From the NCBI GenBank assembly GCA_051294375.1, contig CM119267.1, forward strand, positions 22,135,486 to 22,199,485: DNA of 64,000 nt, written 5' to 3'. Shown one piece after another: positions 44,766-55,129 of this stretch (the stretch's first letter is position 1; every line of letters begins with the position of its first letter). This DNA comes from Paraspadella gotoi. Lineage: Eukaryota > Chaetognatha. Under the pieces are notes generated by a model. It saw only the letters and a program-made list of their open reading frames with translations. It did no database searches and was not told where the DNA came from. Made by a program: the position numbers and the translations under genes.

Positions 44766-47756
44766 TTAACCATCGTTAACGGCGACCTGAAAAAAGGAAG
44801 GTTCGTCCTTCAGGTCTTCAATTTCCTTCCCGAGCTCGTGAGCTGGCGGCCACTCTTCGATACTGATGACTTTCGGAAATTTGATCTTCTTCGGCCGCCC
44901 ACGAGGACGTTTACCGACGGGAAGATGACCAGTTTTTTTCTCTCCTTCCCCGCCATCGGAGACGCCGACGACCTCGTACCTTTCTATTCCCGACACGACT
45001 AAAGTGACCAACTCCTCAACGGCCTCGACGACGCCAGGGTCGGGACTCTTGGATTTTCTTCCGCGACCCTTGCCTTTTTTCGCTGGGCCTTTCCCCTTTT
45101 TGCTTTGTTGGGCTTTTCGCGCGGGAGCTTTTCCCTTTCCCAACGACCTTTCTCCGGTCGTAGAGCCAAAATCTTCGACGGTGACGATCAAGCCGACTTC
45201 GCCGCCGCTCGTCACGAGTCCCTCTTCCTCGGGGACGTCATCCGCGTTCTGAGCCCGAAATTCCGCGACCGCGCCCCTCTTTTTCGGTGTGGGGATTATT
45301 TCTTCTTCCGATTCATCGCCGTCCTCGTAATCCATGTAAGAACCGGTGCCGTAAAAGTTTTTTCCGCCGGCCTTGGCTTCCCTTTTCCGAGATTCGACCA
45401 ATAGCATGCGCTCCTTAACTGTGCGTTTCAATCCGTCTGAGGCCTCTTTAGAGCAAGGATCCATCGCGGCGGCGCTTCTGCGGCCCCTTTTAGCGACAGG
45501 GCCGCTCCCTCGTCGGCGGCGGGGACGCTTACTCATGGAAGCGACAAAGACAACGGAATCGTCATTTTCTTCCTCTTCTTCGACCTCAACCATGCCGTAG
45601 GGCGCGCGAGGAGAGAGAACGAGTACCTCTTTCCCGTCCTCTACCTCGATCTTGACCTCGGACGGCGACGGCTTCTTACGCCTCTCTGCGTACTTCCTCT
45701 CCATGTTGAAACGATGCGTGAGCACCTTCTCCGAACCCTTCGGAGGATTCCTCACTATGCCCAACGAAATGAACCCGAATTCCCCGCCCTTCATCCGAGT
45801 GGAAAGCTGCTCCTTTCTCTGCGCCTTGACCTGGCAAATGATGCGATCGAGGTTGCGGATGATCGACTGATTCAGCGTCACGTGTGAATTTCCCGACTTT
45901 TGAAGGAACGCAGGGTTGGAGCTCAGATCGAGAAAACTCTGTTCACGCTTGAAAGCGACCGGGGCCGCATCCTTGAGGCCCTTGAGCCTCTTTGCCTTTT
46001 TTCCGTCTTCGGTAAGAACCTTCGACGTCCCGGAGTTCGTCTTTGGGTCTTCCGTGGACAATTTAGCACCGACCCACGAAATGTCGTCGTCGTCGTCCTC
46101 CACAACCTCCTCTTCCATTTCTTCTTCCTCTTCTTCGACAACTTTTGAAGCATCATCGTCGGTTTCTTGGCAAACGTCGTAAATCCTGTTGCATAGGATT
46201 ACGTAATCCTGACCTAATTTGACGCTTGGCGTGTCGTTTCTCGGAGAGGGAGCCAAGATCACGCACTCTGTCTCCGTCGGACGAGACGGCTCTTCCCGCC
46301 TCTTTCTTGATCTCTCGCGGGGAAACCTTTTGGTCAACGTCGGGGGAGGTGGACACTCCATCATGTCGGCCTGTTGCTTTTTATCCAACGAGGGTTTGAG
46401 AGGACGAGGTGCCTCGGGCTTTGTAATGCGAGGCATGCCATGATGCGCCAATAGCGCCAAGTGCTCCGCCGACGCCTCCTCGCCCCGCCGATGGTCGTGG
46501 CTAGAATCCGTGATGGCCAACATAGGCTTCTGCCGCTCGGCCGAGGCGTGGTAGGCGTGATAAATCTGATTGATGTCCATGATTTCCGAGTACAAGGGCT
46601 CGTCCCTTGCATCCTGGAGAGCGGAAGGATCGATGTGCCTTACCAGGACCTGCATGGCTCCGAGGTTATAAAGATTCTGGAGTCGCCCTTTGGAGGAAAT
46701 AAGGCTCTCAGCATGGGAAGGTAGCGAAAATCCCCGGTCACGGACAAAGTTGATAAAGGACTGTGTGGGAAAATCCCCGCTCTGAGGCACAGGGCTGATT
46801 ACCTTTTGATACTCGTCAAAAGATGGAGGGTAGTTGGGGTTGTACTGACCGAGGCCAAAGCCGCCAACGTCGCCGAAATCCGCCGTTCGAGGAATGCAGA
46901 TCTTCGCGCGGTTCTCGTCGATGACATAGTCTATGAAGTCGTGAACGAGCGACTTAAAAGTCTCCTCATTTTCGACGACGGCGTTCCTGAGCGACGTTGG
47001 AAACAATGGTCGGGAAGCTTGCTTGTAAATTTCCAACTGCTTGCTGTTTTCCAAAGAACTAATCAACGGCTGGGCCATGTCAGCAGGGCCCTGGGAAGCG
47101 GAGCGAGGCTCTTCGAATGAAGTGATCAATCGAGGATCCAATATAGTCTTTTGAAAAGGCGGAGGCTGCGGCGGTTGCAGCGGCAAGAGGGGTTGCGGAG
47201 GCTTTACGGGTTCCGCTGGTTGGAGAGGCGAAGGAAGATCGCGTTCTGGCAATATTCGGACCGGTAACCGCAGGCCCGCCTGCTCCTCCTCTGGTTTGGC
47301 TAAGCTGCGCAAAGCCTGCTCCGCGCAGGGACTTGGCGCCGCTTGAAAAACAGGCGCTGGAGTGAACGCGGTCGAGGGTGCCCTCTTTGGAGTTTCGGAC
47401 GCGAACGTACAACGGGCCGCTTCCTCTGACTTGGCGATTGAGTCGGAGCAGGCGGCTTCGTCTCGATGATGCTGCTCGTCCGGGGCGAAAGAAAAATAAA
47501 GATCCGGAATGAAATCGATTTCGGCTTCGGTTCCGTTCGCACCGAGTTCGCCGTCCCCAGGGGGCGATGGCGAAACCGCGCTGGTTCGGTAAAGGGGGCT
47601 GCTCGGGACGGCGGCCGCGGAGACAGCGGAAGCGGCCGTGGCCGCTTCGTCGGATTCTCCATTGAGAGGGAAAATAAATCTGGAATCTGTGGAACCGGAA
47701 AAGGACTGCGCCTGATTAATATAACTGGAATCTGTAATGCCTTCGCTGGTGTCCAT
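44766..47756 (-). CDS. large AT-hook nuclear protein, 996 aa, intronless, family not recognised
   Basis: One uninterrupted frame of 996 codons. The N-terminal 190 residues are Ala/Ser/Pro-rich. A more ordered, conserved-looking region lies at about residues 225-385 (KSLVHDFIDYVIDENRAKIC, NFVRDRGFSLPSHAESLISS, MDINQIYHAYHASAERQKPM). The rest alternates basic and acidic blocks, including a run of Glu/Asp with Met near residue 545, several NLS-like clusters (KRPRRRRG, KRGRR), a KGKGPAKKGKGRGRKSK stretch, and near the C terminus KRPRGRPKK, a typical AT-hook. This composition points to a chromatin protein. I cannot name the family. A strong acceptor-like sequence (atatcgtttag) ends two bases before the ATG. 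It lies upstream of YARS2 with 226 bp between. Confidence 0.75.
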   Translation of the reverse strand: MDTSEGITDSSYINQAQSFSGSTDSRFIFPLNGESDEAATAASAVSAAAVPSSPLYRTSAVSPSPPGDGELGANGTEAEIDFIPDLYFSFAPDEQHHRDEAACSDSIAKSEEAARCTFASETPKRAPSTAFTPAPVFQAAPSPCAEQALRSLAKPEEEQAGLRLPVRILPERDLPSPLQPAEPVKPPQPLLPLQPPQPPPFQKTILDPRLITSFEEPRSASQGPADMAQPLISSLENSKQLEIYKQASRPLFPTSLRNAVVENEETFKSLVHDFIDYVIDENRAKICIPRTADFGDVGGFGLGQYNPNYPPSFDEYQKVISPVPQSGDFPTQSFINFVRDRGFSLPSHAESLISSKGRLQNLYNLGAMQVLVRHIDPSALQDARDEPLYSEIMDINQIYHAYHASAERQKPMLAITDSSHDHRRGEEASAEHLALLAHHGMPRITKPEAPRPLKPSLDKKQQADMMECPPPPTLTKRFPRERSRKRREEPSRPTETECVILAPSPRNDTPSVKLGQDYVILCNRIYDVCQETDDDASKVVEEEEEEMEEEVVEDDDDDISWVGAKLSTEDPKTNSGTSKVLTEDGKKAKRLKGLKDAAPVAFKREQSFLDLSSNPAFLQKSGNSHVTLNQSIIRNLDRIICQVKAQRKEQLSTRMKGGEFGFISLGIVRNPPKGSEKVLTHRFNMERKYAERRKKPSPSEVKIEVEDGKEVLVLSPRAPYGMVEVEEEEENDDSVVFVASMSKRPRRRRGSGPVAKRGRRSAAAMDPCSKEASDGLKRTVKERMLLVESRKREAKAGGKNFYGTGSYMDYEDGDESEEEIIPTPKKRGAVAEFRAQNADDVPEEEGLVTSGGEVGLIVTVEDFGSTTGERSLGKGKAPARKAQQSKKGKGPAKKGKGRGRKSKSPDPGVVEAVEELVTLVVSGIERYEVVGVSDGGEGEKKTGHLPVGKRPRGRPKKIKFPKVISIEEWPPAHELGKEIEDLKDEPSFFQVAVNDG

Positions 47757-48609
47757 AGCTAAACGATATAAATAGTAAAGTAAATATTAATTTATTAATA
47801 CTCCATTGAAGAAAAAACAATTTATCAAGATAAGACATGTTTGTTTATCAATCGATAAATTTCTCTTTGTTAACTTAATTTAATACTTTAATTTTCTGTT
47901 GAATCATCGCCGAAATGTTCACCTTTGATTGTAAGATTTTAGCTGACTTTCTAACAGCTATAGTGACTTTAATGCAAACTTAAAAGTTATTATTTTTTCA
48001 AACCTTCGGGTTTTTTATTGAAACTTCTTTCTAATCAAGTTAAACTAATCATACTTATTGTAAGAGATGATTATTTAATAATAAGAAAGGTGCTTTTACA
48101 GCTATGCTCATTGAACTGCAATTTCCACCTCAGAATATCGTTGATCATTATCATTTGGCAAAATTAACAAACTACCCTATGGACCTGCAAGAATTATCTA
48201 AGAAAATTTTGGGCGAAAATTTGTGCGAGAGATCTCTACATTCTCCTAGAGAAAAAACGACTTTCTATTATTACAAAAAATCATTTGGTCATTCGTCACC
48301 AAGTTCTTTATGAGTTTGCGATCACAAATTTCAACTCTCAGGTCTGGTTCGAGTCCAATGAAAAACAAAAAAGTTCTGCTACAGCTCTAAAACAAGAGAA
48401 AGGAAGTGAGTCCGGAATGAAATCTCTATCACTCTAGTTTATATTATTATAATGAAAACCAATGAAATTTATTCTATCTATTCTCTTTATTTTGGTGTTT
48501 GCCCGCCTTTTGGCATCATGGGTTTCTCCAATTTTCTCTTTTATTATAAAAATTTATTTTTCTCCTTTCTGCCTGCCTTTTGGCACGATTGGCAGACAAG
48601 AATAAAACT

Positions 48610-48645
<36 letters not shown>

Positions 48646-50083
48646 CTTATATGCTATTACGTGGACGTAATTTTTCCCACGGTGTGCACGGAATTATTGT
48701 AAAGTTGTACATAATCACCCCAATCAATCTGCTCAAAATGGATTTCGGCATATTACTCTTTTTTGGAACCCCCACGTGCTTTGATGCGAAAATCATTTCC
48801 CCGGCCGCTTGTCCTGGTGCACTATTAGTGGTCTGGACGTCGTCAACTACAATGGCAAGTTCATAGCCTGCCAGCCTTCTCGGCACCATAGGTAAGCTAA
48901 CTTCACATTCGTTTAGAAGTAATTCCTCTTCGATGCTAATTGCAAGTTTAGTATTGTTATTCGCCTTCTCGATCTACTGCGTGGGAATCTTTGCCTAATC
49001 AATTCAAACTCTCTACGTGATTCTTGTTTTGAAATTTTATGAACTTTAGTTAAAACCTTGTGAAAAACGAGGACGTTTTGTTTTCTCGGTGGTTGTGACG
49101 CATGTATGAGATGATTATTTAATATGATCTTAAATGAGATTGATTGATTCAATCTCATTTGCATATTGCAGTATTGAATCTAAATGTGTCTAATTTCATT
49201 TTGGATTTTGGTATTAGTTCTGTTTCATGTTTTTCTAGTAGCTAAATATAGTCTTTAGCAATGTTAATGATTAACATGAGTCAAGTAATATTTTAACTAA
49301 TTAATTAATAATAATACTTTAACATTTTATTACTTAAAGATTTGACTTGCTCATATTTAGTGATTCCTTTATTTGTTCAGAAGTGAAACCATTATTCAGC
49401 TTTGGTTTTGGGGACGCACTCTCTTGTTAGAGTCCATTTCTCCTTATCAGAGCTCAATCAGCATAAGATTAACATCTTAACAGTTAATCACTAATAGTGC
49501 TAAATTGTGTTCAATAAGGTCTAAGACCAATATATATAGAGATAAATAAATAGTGTATAATTGTGTTTCCATTCTCTACTTCAGGCAAAGCTAACTAGCT
49601 ATACACATTAAAGACAGTTATATAGTAAGCGAGCATTCTTCACCGATGCCAAGTCAAGTCAACATATCATCAAGTAAGATATTATGAACACTGAACCTTT
49701 AATACCTAGTTATATGCCTATCTTATCACAGGCAAACATATATCTGGTACATAAACCCCCCTTATATTATCATTTAGCCAGTTAACTAAAAACAACAATT
49801 TCTTAAAACGAAAAATTACAGCTAGTCTAGTCTCGTCTACGTAGTTTCTTACCGTCCACAAATGCCGAGCGCGCTCATAGACAAGAAGCCTCTCGAACTT
49901 GAAGTGACAACGATATCTCGTCGTCAGGAAACTGTCAAAAACGACAAGGTAAAATAAAAATAGTTTCGTGTAATTCTAAACAATCTAATAGTAATAACGA
50001 GAAAATTTAAACATGGAGAGTGATTGCATGATTAAATTTAGACAATTGTTTTTTCTTTCATTCACACACAACTCTTTCCGCTT
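47757..50083. other. 2.3-kb gene-poor region with retroposon traces
   Basis: Mostly AT-rich. I find no gene that I can support. It contains a probable retroposon end (see the separate entry), a short plus-strand frame at 48104-48313 (69 codons), and a 29-codon plus-strand frame at 49862-49948 followed by gtaaaa. Neither frame has a recognisable match or a visible continuation. Confidence 0.4.
48100..48642 (+). mobile_element. possible retroposon (SINE or processed copy) with A tail
   Basis: A segment ends with AATAAA (48600) followed within four bases by about 32 A residues (48612-48642), the mark of a reverse-transcribed insertion on the plus strand. Inside it is GGTTCGAGTCC (48346-48356), a perfect RNA polymerase III B-box, but I see no matching A-box. 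Two diverged copies of gccttttggca (48507 and 48576) precede the tail. The left boundary is a guess, and no target-site duplication was confirmed. Confidence 0.35.
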
Positions 50084-50989
50084 TCATCTCCTCTTCCCGC
50101 CTTTCTTTCCCTTTTTTCCGCCCCCACCGCCGGCGGCACCGCCCGGGTTTTCGCCGCCAGTAGCCGACCCGCTCGGGTTATGAGTTCGACTTTTTAATTT
50201 GGGAATGAGGTCGGCCACCATAAGCAGAACCGCGTCTCTGTCAACAAAAAACACATACACATGAATTTAAATAAATAAAGGAATTTATGTCTGTTTTTGC
50301 CCTTAACCTTTTAGGATACTCTGCGTTGAAAGGAGTTCCATCATCATTCTTCAGCTGATATCGGATCCTTCCTCTTGCGTTTCGGTCGCGATTCGGGTCA
50401 CGACTATACATTTTACTATTTTCTACGAAAACCTTGAAAGAAGCAAAATTAGAAATAGAACATAAACTGGAAAGTTCACGGTGTTGCCTTGCAGTGACTT
50501 TTTTCTGTGGATAACCCCGATAATCACTTGACTACACAAATATAAAACATATGCACAAGAAACCGATGGACAGTACTCGCGGCGCAACTAATTAAGAGTT
50601 GTGACGAAGAATAAAAGTTAATTATAGTTCAAAATGGCAAGAAGACCAAGAATTATTGTCATACCGGAAAGTTTTTGGCCTTTAAAACTTCGGCAATTTC
50701 CGAGTAATTGGGATTTTCGACGGCCTTCTCCTTTGGAACGCGCCGACCTTCCGCAACAGTTTTTTTCTTGTTGATGTAAGCGGGGAAAATGACGGACCAA
50801 CGTTCTACCTACGTTTGCACGCGTTACATAGCATGAATTAATAATGCAAGATGTATCATTTAGATAATTTTGTTAATTCGTAAGAATAAATATATTCACC
50901 TCAGAAAATTTTTTACTACCGTCGAAGGTTGACATATGCGTGCCGGGACAAGGTGGACCCCCGGCGTTTAGATTCGCTGCTGCAGCCAT
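50084..50989 (-). CDS. SRP19: signal recognition particle 19-kDa protein, 170 aa
   Basis: SRP19 binds the tips of helices 6 and 8 of SRP RNA and allows SRP54 to load. Four exons in phase: 50900-50989, 50665-50808, 50308-50432, 50084-50237. Conserved segments are WSVIFPAYINKKKTVAEGRR, PKEKAVENPNYSEIAEVL, VFVENSKMYSRD and GRIRYQLKNDDGTPFN. The C terminus is Gly/Lys-rich (GGGGGKKGKKGGKRR), the usual low-complexity basic tail. Length compares with 144 aa in human because of a longer N terminus and tail. A ctacctag acceptor-like sequence lies six bases upstream of the ATG. Confidence 0.95.
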
Positions 50990-51641
50990 TTTTTTCTAGG
51001 TAGACAATTAATTAGTAAGTAGATAAAATTTAAAAAAAAACTGTTGTATTATTGTAACCGAAGACGAATCATAAAACACTTATGATGTAGTGTTTAAAAT
51101 ACATCAAAGACGAATAAAAAAATAAGTAAAACATTTAAAACGAAACTTCCCAACAAAAATTTGTAAAAAAAGATTTACACCATAAATAACAACTAATCTT
51201 CAATTCTTCATATGCTTAATTCCTATGGTAAGAATGTAATGGGAATGCAAGTAGGTATGGAACGTTAAAATCTAATAATCTAGCACCGACTTTGCGGCAC
51301 AATTTACAACAAAAAAGAGGTATATGTAGGCTAATAAATTTGAAAACGATCATAAATAATACTGAAGACAGAAAACTGACTCGAAAGTTATCAAAATTTG
51401 CCTAAACAAGCGGGGCATGTTACAAAAGCGCGATAAAACCTAAGAAAATACCACGTCGATCGTAGAAACTTTATTTGGTAAAATCTTTGGGGTTTTCCGA
51501 TAAACACAAATTTATTACTATATATTGGTCTAAACAACAAATGGGTAATCATTACAACTACGTCGAGAAAGAGTTGCAAAATTAATACGATAAACACGGA
51601 GTTTTTTTTTAGGCGGGTGACTCCCTCCACGAGCTCAGCCT
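50990..51641. other. spacer between SRP19 and the first AIG1-like gene
   Basis: About 650 bp of AT-rich DNA. A short minus-strand frame at 51391-51645 overlaps the end of the AIG1-like gene and has no recognisable match. Nothing else is supported. Confidence 0.45.
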
Positions 51642-52310
51642 TCAATCACCATGAAGTTTTTTCCCCCAAAAAAACATGGTGATGGCTTTTCCCGCGAAGT
51701 ATTCTACGACGAATGCTGTGGCGCAAAAGACGAGGAATATCGCTAAGTCGCCGGCGTTGCGAGCCAGCTTTTCCAGCACCGGGTAGATCCAAACTCTGGA
51801 GGGTCCCAGTCCCAAGTAGAGCACGACGGACAGGTAGGTCAATGCGAAGCCGAAGACGACGCAAATTCCCTTCCGGTTGGAGGGGTAGTCGTGCTCGATG
51901 AGGTAGGCGTCGACAACGGCGAAAACGAAGGGCAGGCTGTGCATCGCGTGGTCGTTCCAAACCGGCATGATCTCACGAATCTCCGGCGTGCTCACAGAGT
52001 CCGGATCGAAGACGGAGAGGCCCCAATAGAGTGTGCACACCAGCAGGCCGAGTGGGAAGAAGAGCGAGGCGTGAAGGAGGTCGACGAGAGACTTGAAGCG
52101 ACGCCGTTTCGACGCCAGATGAATCGAGACGAGGGCGAAGTAAAACACGTCCAACGAGTAGTTCCAAAGGGTCATATACTTAAGCTTTCCAGGAAAACCG
52201 AGAAAAGTCAGGAAGTTGCCGCCGGGAAAGTTAACGTAGACGAGATTATAGTAAAGGTTAAAAAAATGAAAAGCGAAGCCCGCCATGTACAAGTAGCCGA
52301 GTCTCTCCAT
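51642..52310 (-). CDS. AIG1/ADTRP-type FAHFA hydrolase, copy 1, 222 aa, intronless
   Basis: Multi-pass membrane hydrolase of the AIG1/ADTRP family, which in mammals cleaves fatty-acid esters of hydroxy fatty acids with a threonine nucleophile. One exon. Both catalytic residues are in their usual context: T47 in GKLKYMTLWNY and H121 in WNDHAMHSLP, equivalent to human T43 and H134. Other family marks are DLLHASLFFPLGLLV, HDYPS and VWIYPVLEKL. About six hydrophobic segments can be counted. It is the most downstream of three tandem paralogues on the same strand. All three lack introns, unlike the vertebrate genes. Confidence 0.9.
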   Translation of the reverse strand: MERLGYLYMAGFAFHFFNLYYNLVYVNFPGGNFLTFLGFPGKLKYMTLWNYSLDVFYFALVSIHLASKRRRFKSLVDLLHASLFFPLGLLVCTLYWGLSVFDPDSVSTPEIREIMPVWNDHAMHSLPFVFAVVDAYLIEHDYPSNRKGICVVFGFALTYLSVVLYLGLGPSRVWIYPVLEKLARNAGDLAIFLVFCATAFVVEYFAGKAITMFFWGKKLHGD

Positions 52311-53494
52311 CGTTATTTTGTAACGGAATTTTTATATGAGAATGATCTGAAGAAACCTAAAAAAAGCGCAGAGCCCAAAAAATAAATATTCAGTTAAAAA
52401 TTCACTAAAACGATGCACTATGTTAATAAGAAAATGTTAAAATATAAATACTACTTGTAGTCCTGTACGTTATCAAAAAAGAAACATACTCAACTCAGAA
52501 TTAACAAAGAATGTCATGGCGCTTTCATCACCAGTTCTTACTTTATACGGATTTTAAATGGGTCTGAAATGAAAAGAATTGTTATAACTAGTAACTGACT
52601 GATTATGTTGGACATAAACTCTCGTCGTGATCCGTCGATCTTATTTACCTTTTGTAAAAGTCTTTAAAAATATAAACAATCGATATTTGTTTACAAACAA
52701 TACAGTTCATTGTTATTTTAATGCTTTGTTCAATAATGATTCCATTCGTTACAGATCGCATTAATATTAATTGGCCATCGTCGGAGTTTATACGGTTTAT
52801 TTATGTGGTTGTTTGTTTGTGTGGTTATTGGTTCATTTGATTAGTGGCTCGGCCGAGCTTACCTGAGAGGTTTTTATTTATTGATTCATCACCGATGCTT
52901 GTTTCTGCTTCTCTAGATTTGATCCTTAAAGACTCGATCCTACATGCGTTATAGATACTCTCAGAAGGGTGAGCAACTGACGGAAAACCCCGCTCATCAA
53001 TTATAATTAATATTTGACCATTAAATAAAAATTTATTAAGAACTCGTGCAGGATTTTTTTCACAACTTTTTCTCCCTCTTAATTGATAGACTGTAAGCTC
53101 ATTGAGCTGAAAATATAAATTTTTTCATACTTATTTGTTAATTGAATGTCTCGGAAGAAAAATATTCTCATTAATATACATTAATGTACTTTAATATATT
53201 CTACTTTGTAGTCTTAACCCTCAACAATAACGAATCATAAATAACCTTAATCCCATATCAAATTATCCTCTCCAGTCTCCACCCCTTTCTGTTCAGACTT
53301 TTAAATATATTCAATTTTCAATAAATGACTTCTTTACAAGAATGATGTCTAATATTTAATTAGAAAACTAGGGCAGAAAGTAACTTTTAACCTTGGGTTG
53401 TAAAGATGCTTCCTCTATTTCCAGAAGACAACACAAACATCCCTCTCCCATTACATTATAAAAGATTGTAAAGAACAAATATAAGAAAGAAGGC
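52311..53494. other. spacer with one copy of a 54-bp repeated element
   Basis: About 1.2 kb, AT-rich, between AIG1-like copy 1 and the palindrome. It holds the 54-bp element at 52606-52659. No coding frame is supported. Confidence 0.5.
52606..52659. repeat. 54-bp dispersed element, copy 1
   Basis: Begins tgttggacataaactctcgt and ends ttaccttttgtaaaa. It is identical to 61173-61226 except for one base (G for A at 52629), while the flanks share nothing obvious. Both copies have the same orientation and lie in non-coding DNA. Confidence 0.85.
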
Positions 53495-53680
53495 TTTAGG
53501 AGAAAAAACAATTTATTTGTTTTTATCAACGAATTGTATTATTGGTAAGACATGTTTCGACTCTTGAGTTTTAGAGTCTTCATCAGTTAAACTCTAAACT
53601 CTAAAACTCAAGAGTCGAAACATGTCTTACCAATAATACAATTCGTTGATAAAAACAAATAAATTGTTTTTTCTCCTAAA
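53495..53680. repeat. perfect 83-bp palindrome with 20-nt loop, Penelope-like hammerhead core
   Basis: Arms 53495-53577 and 53598-53680 are exact inverted copies; the loop is 53578-53597. On the minus strand, from the loop into the left arm, the order is CTGATGA, a short helix (GACTC ... GAGTC), then GAAAC followed by ATGTC. This is the conserved core of a hammerhead ribozyme with a short stem III, as found in the terminal repeats of Penelope-like retroelements. I infer a head-to-head remnant of such an element; ribozyme activity is not shown. Confidence 0.65.
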
Positions 53681-53943
53681 CTTCAAAACGCAACGAAATT
53701 GATAGTTTATACACAAGAAAGAAGGCATAATTTTACTTTCGCCGACTGGGGTTAGTGGGGGTTTAGGGGTGATTTAAGGTTAAATCTAAAATAACAAACG
53801 TTTACATTCATTTTAAATTTAATACAATTTAGTGTAATATAGTAAAACAAATAAGCTTACAATTTTTCAGATATTAATATTAATATACTTTCGCAAAAAT
53901 ATTCATCTAAAATTCATACATTTTTTAAATAATTCTTTTCATT

Positions 53944-54636
53944 TCAGTCCCATTTTAAATCCGTGTACTCTTTTTGCGATATTCTGTTCCGCCAAAAAAA
54001 CCAATTCAAACCTTTACCGATATAATACATAAATAAGAAGGCCAGAAAACAACCAATACAAAATAGAGATAGAGCGGTCAGGTTGCGGGACAGTTTCTCC
54101 AGCACCGGATAAACCCACAAATGTGACGGGCCAAACCCCAGATATATTATCATGATCAAGTAAAGCATGGCGATCCCAGACATCACAGTCAGACCCGTTT
54201 TATCAGAAGGATAGTCATGTTTTATGAGATAAGCGTCAGCAAGAATAAAAACGGCAGGTAGGCTGTGCATGGCGTGGTTATTCCAAGCTGGCTGGATCAT
54301 CCGGATTTGCTTTCTGGTGACTGAATCAGAATCTATTATGGAGAGAACCCAGTAAAGAAAGCACACAAGAAGCCCAAGAGGAATAAAAAGAGAAGCATGG
54401 ATTACATCGATTGCAAATTTCAAGCGTCGCAGATTCATAACCAGGTGGAGAGAGACGAGACCAAAATAAATTACGTCGAGAAAATAGCTCCATAAAGTCA
54501 TGTATTTTAGTTTGCCGGGAAATCCGAGAAAATTTAAAAAGTTTTCGTCGGAAAAGTTGACATAGACAAGATCGTAAGAAAGGTTGAAAAGATGAAATGC
54601 GAAAGCGAAAATGTAGAAACAGGCCAGAATTTCCAT
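53944..54636 (-). CDS. AIG1/ADTRP-type FAHFA hydrolase, copy 2, 230 aa, intronless
   Basis: Second tandem paralogue, one exon. It keeps the threonine in GKLKYMTLWSYFLD and the histidine in WNNHAMHSLPAVF, plus DVIHASLFIPLGLLV, HDYPSD and LWVYPVLEKL. It differs from copy 1 in lower GC content and in a longer C terminus ending QKEYTDLKWD. Membrane topology should be the same. It lies between the palindrome and copy 3. Confidence 0.9.
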   Translation of the reverse strand: MEILACFYIFAFAFHLFNLSYDLVYVNFSDENFLNFLGFPGKLKYMTLWSYFLDVIYFGLVSLHLVMNLRRLKFAIDVIHASLFIPLGLLVCFLYWVLSIIDSDSVTRKQIRMIQPAWNNHAMHSLPAVFILADAYLIKHDYPSDKTGLTVMSGIAMLYLIMIIYLGFGPSHLWVYPVLEKLSRNLTALSLFCIGCFLAFLFMYYIGKGLNWFFWRNRISQKEYTDLKWD

Positions 54637-55129
54637 ATTTTAGTTTAGTTTTGGAATGTATGAAAATTTATCTATAAAACTAAGAGCCAGACAAGCGGTA
54701 AACGAAAAATTCCAAAAACCCCAAGCAAAGCGAGTACGCAGTTTATGTCGAGCAAAGATTCTAAAATTTTTTTTTTTTTAATTTAAATTTAATTTAGATA
54801 TATAACTAATGACTCATTAATAGTAATGAGCTTCTTATAAGATTAGAGACTTTATTCTGAAAATTCGTTTTTTTGTTTGTTTTTGTTTTATGAAAGGAAC
54901 TTTGCTAATTATAATTAGAACCGTTAATTATCTTCATTCTGTGTAAATTTTTTGATATGAAGAAGAATCCCGAAAATGCTATGTAACTTCCAAATTCGTA
55001 TTTACGTAACTTTCCATACAAGCACCAAGTTAAAAACGATCACAGATCCGAAACCAGTTAATAAAAAAACTGTGTATAAAAAATTTAAAAATAAATGGAA
55101 ACATAAAAAAGTAATTTGTGCCAAGCAGT
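54637..55129. other. spacer between AIG1-like copies 2 and 3
   Basis: About 490 bp of AT-rich DNA with a T run near 54770. It holds no supported feature. Confidence 0.45.

Noticed and set aside
48104-48313. 69-codon plus-strand frame
   Set aside because: No homology, AT-rich codon use, and it lies inside the probable retroposon.
48346-48356. Possible tRNA gene around the B-box GGTTCGAGTCC
   Set aside because: No A-box or cloverleaf could be placed upstream; it is kept only as a possible SINE trace.
49862-49948. 29-codon plus-strand frame (MPSALIDKKPLELEVTTISR...) followed by gtaaaa, resembling a first exon
   Set aside because: No continuing exon was found on the plus strand downstream, and there is no recognisable match.
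52606-52659. Spliced-leader RNA gene at the 54-bp repeat
   Set aside because: Conservation starts only about 11 bases before the GT-like donor, too short for a leader exon, and no Sm site is shared by the two copies.
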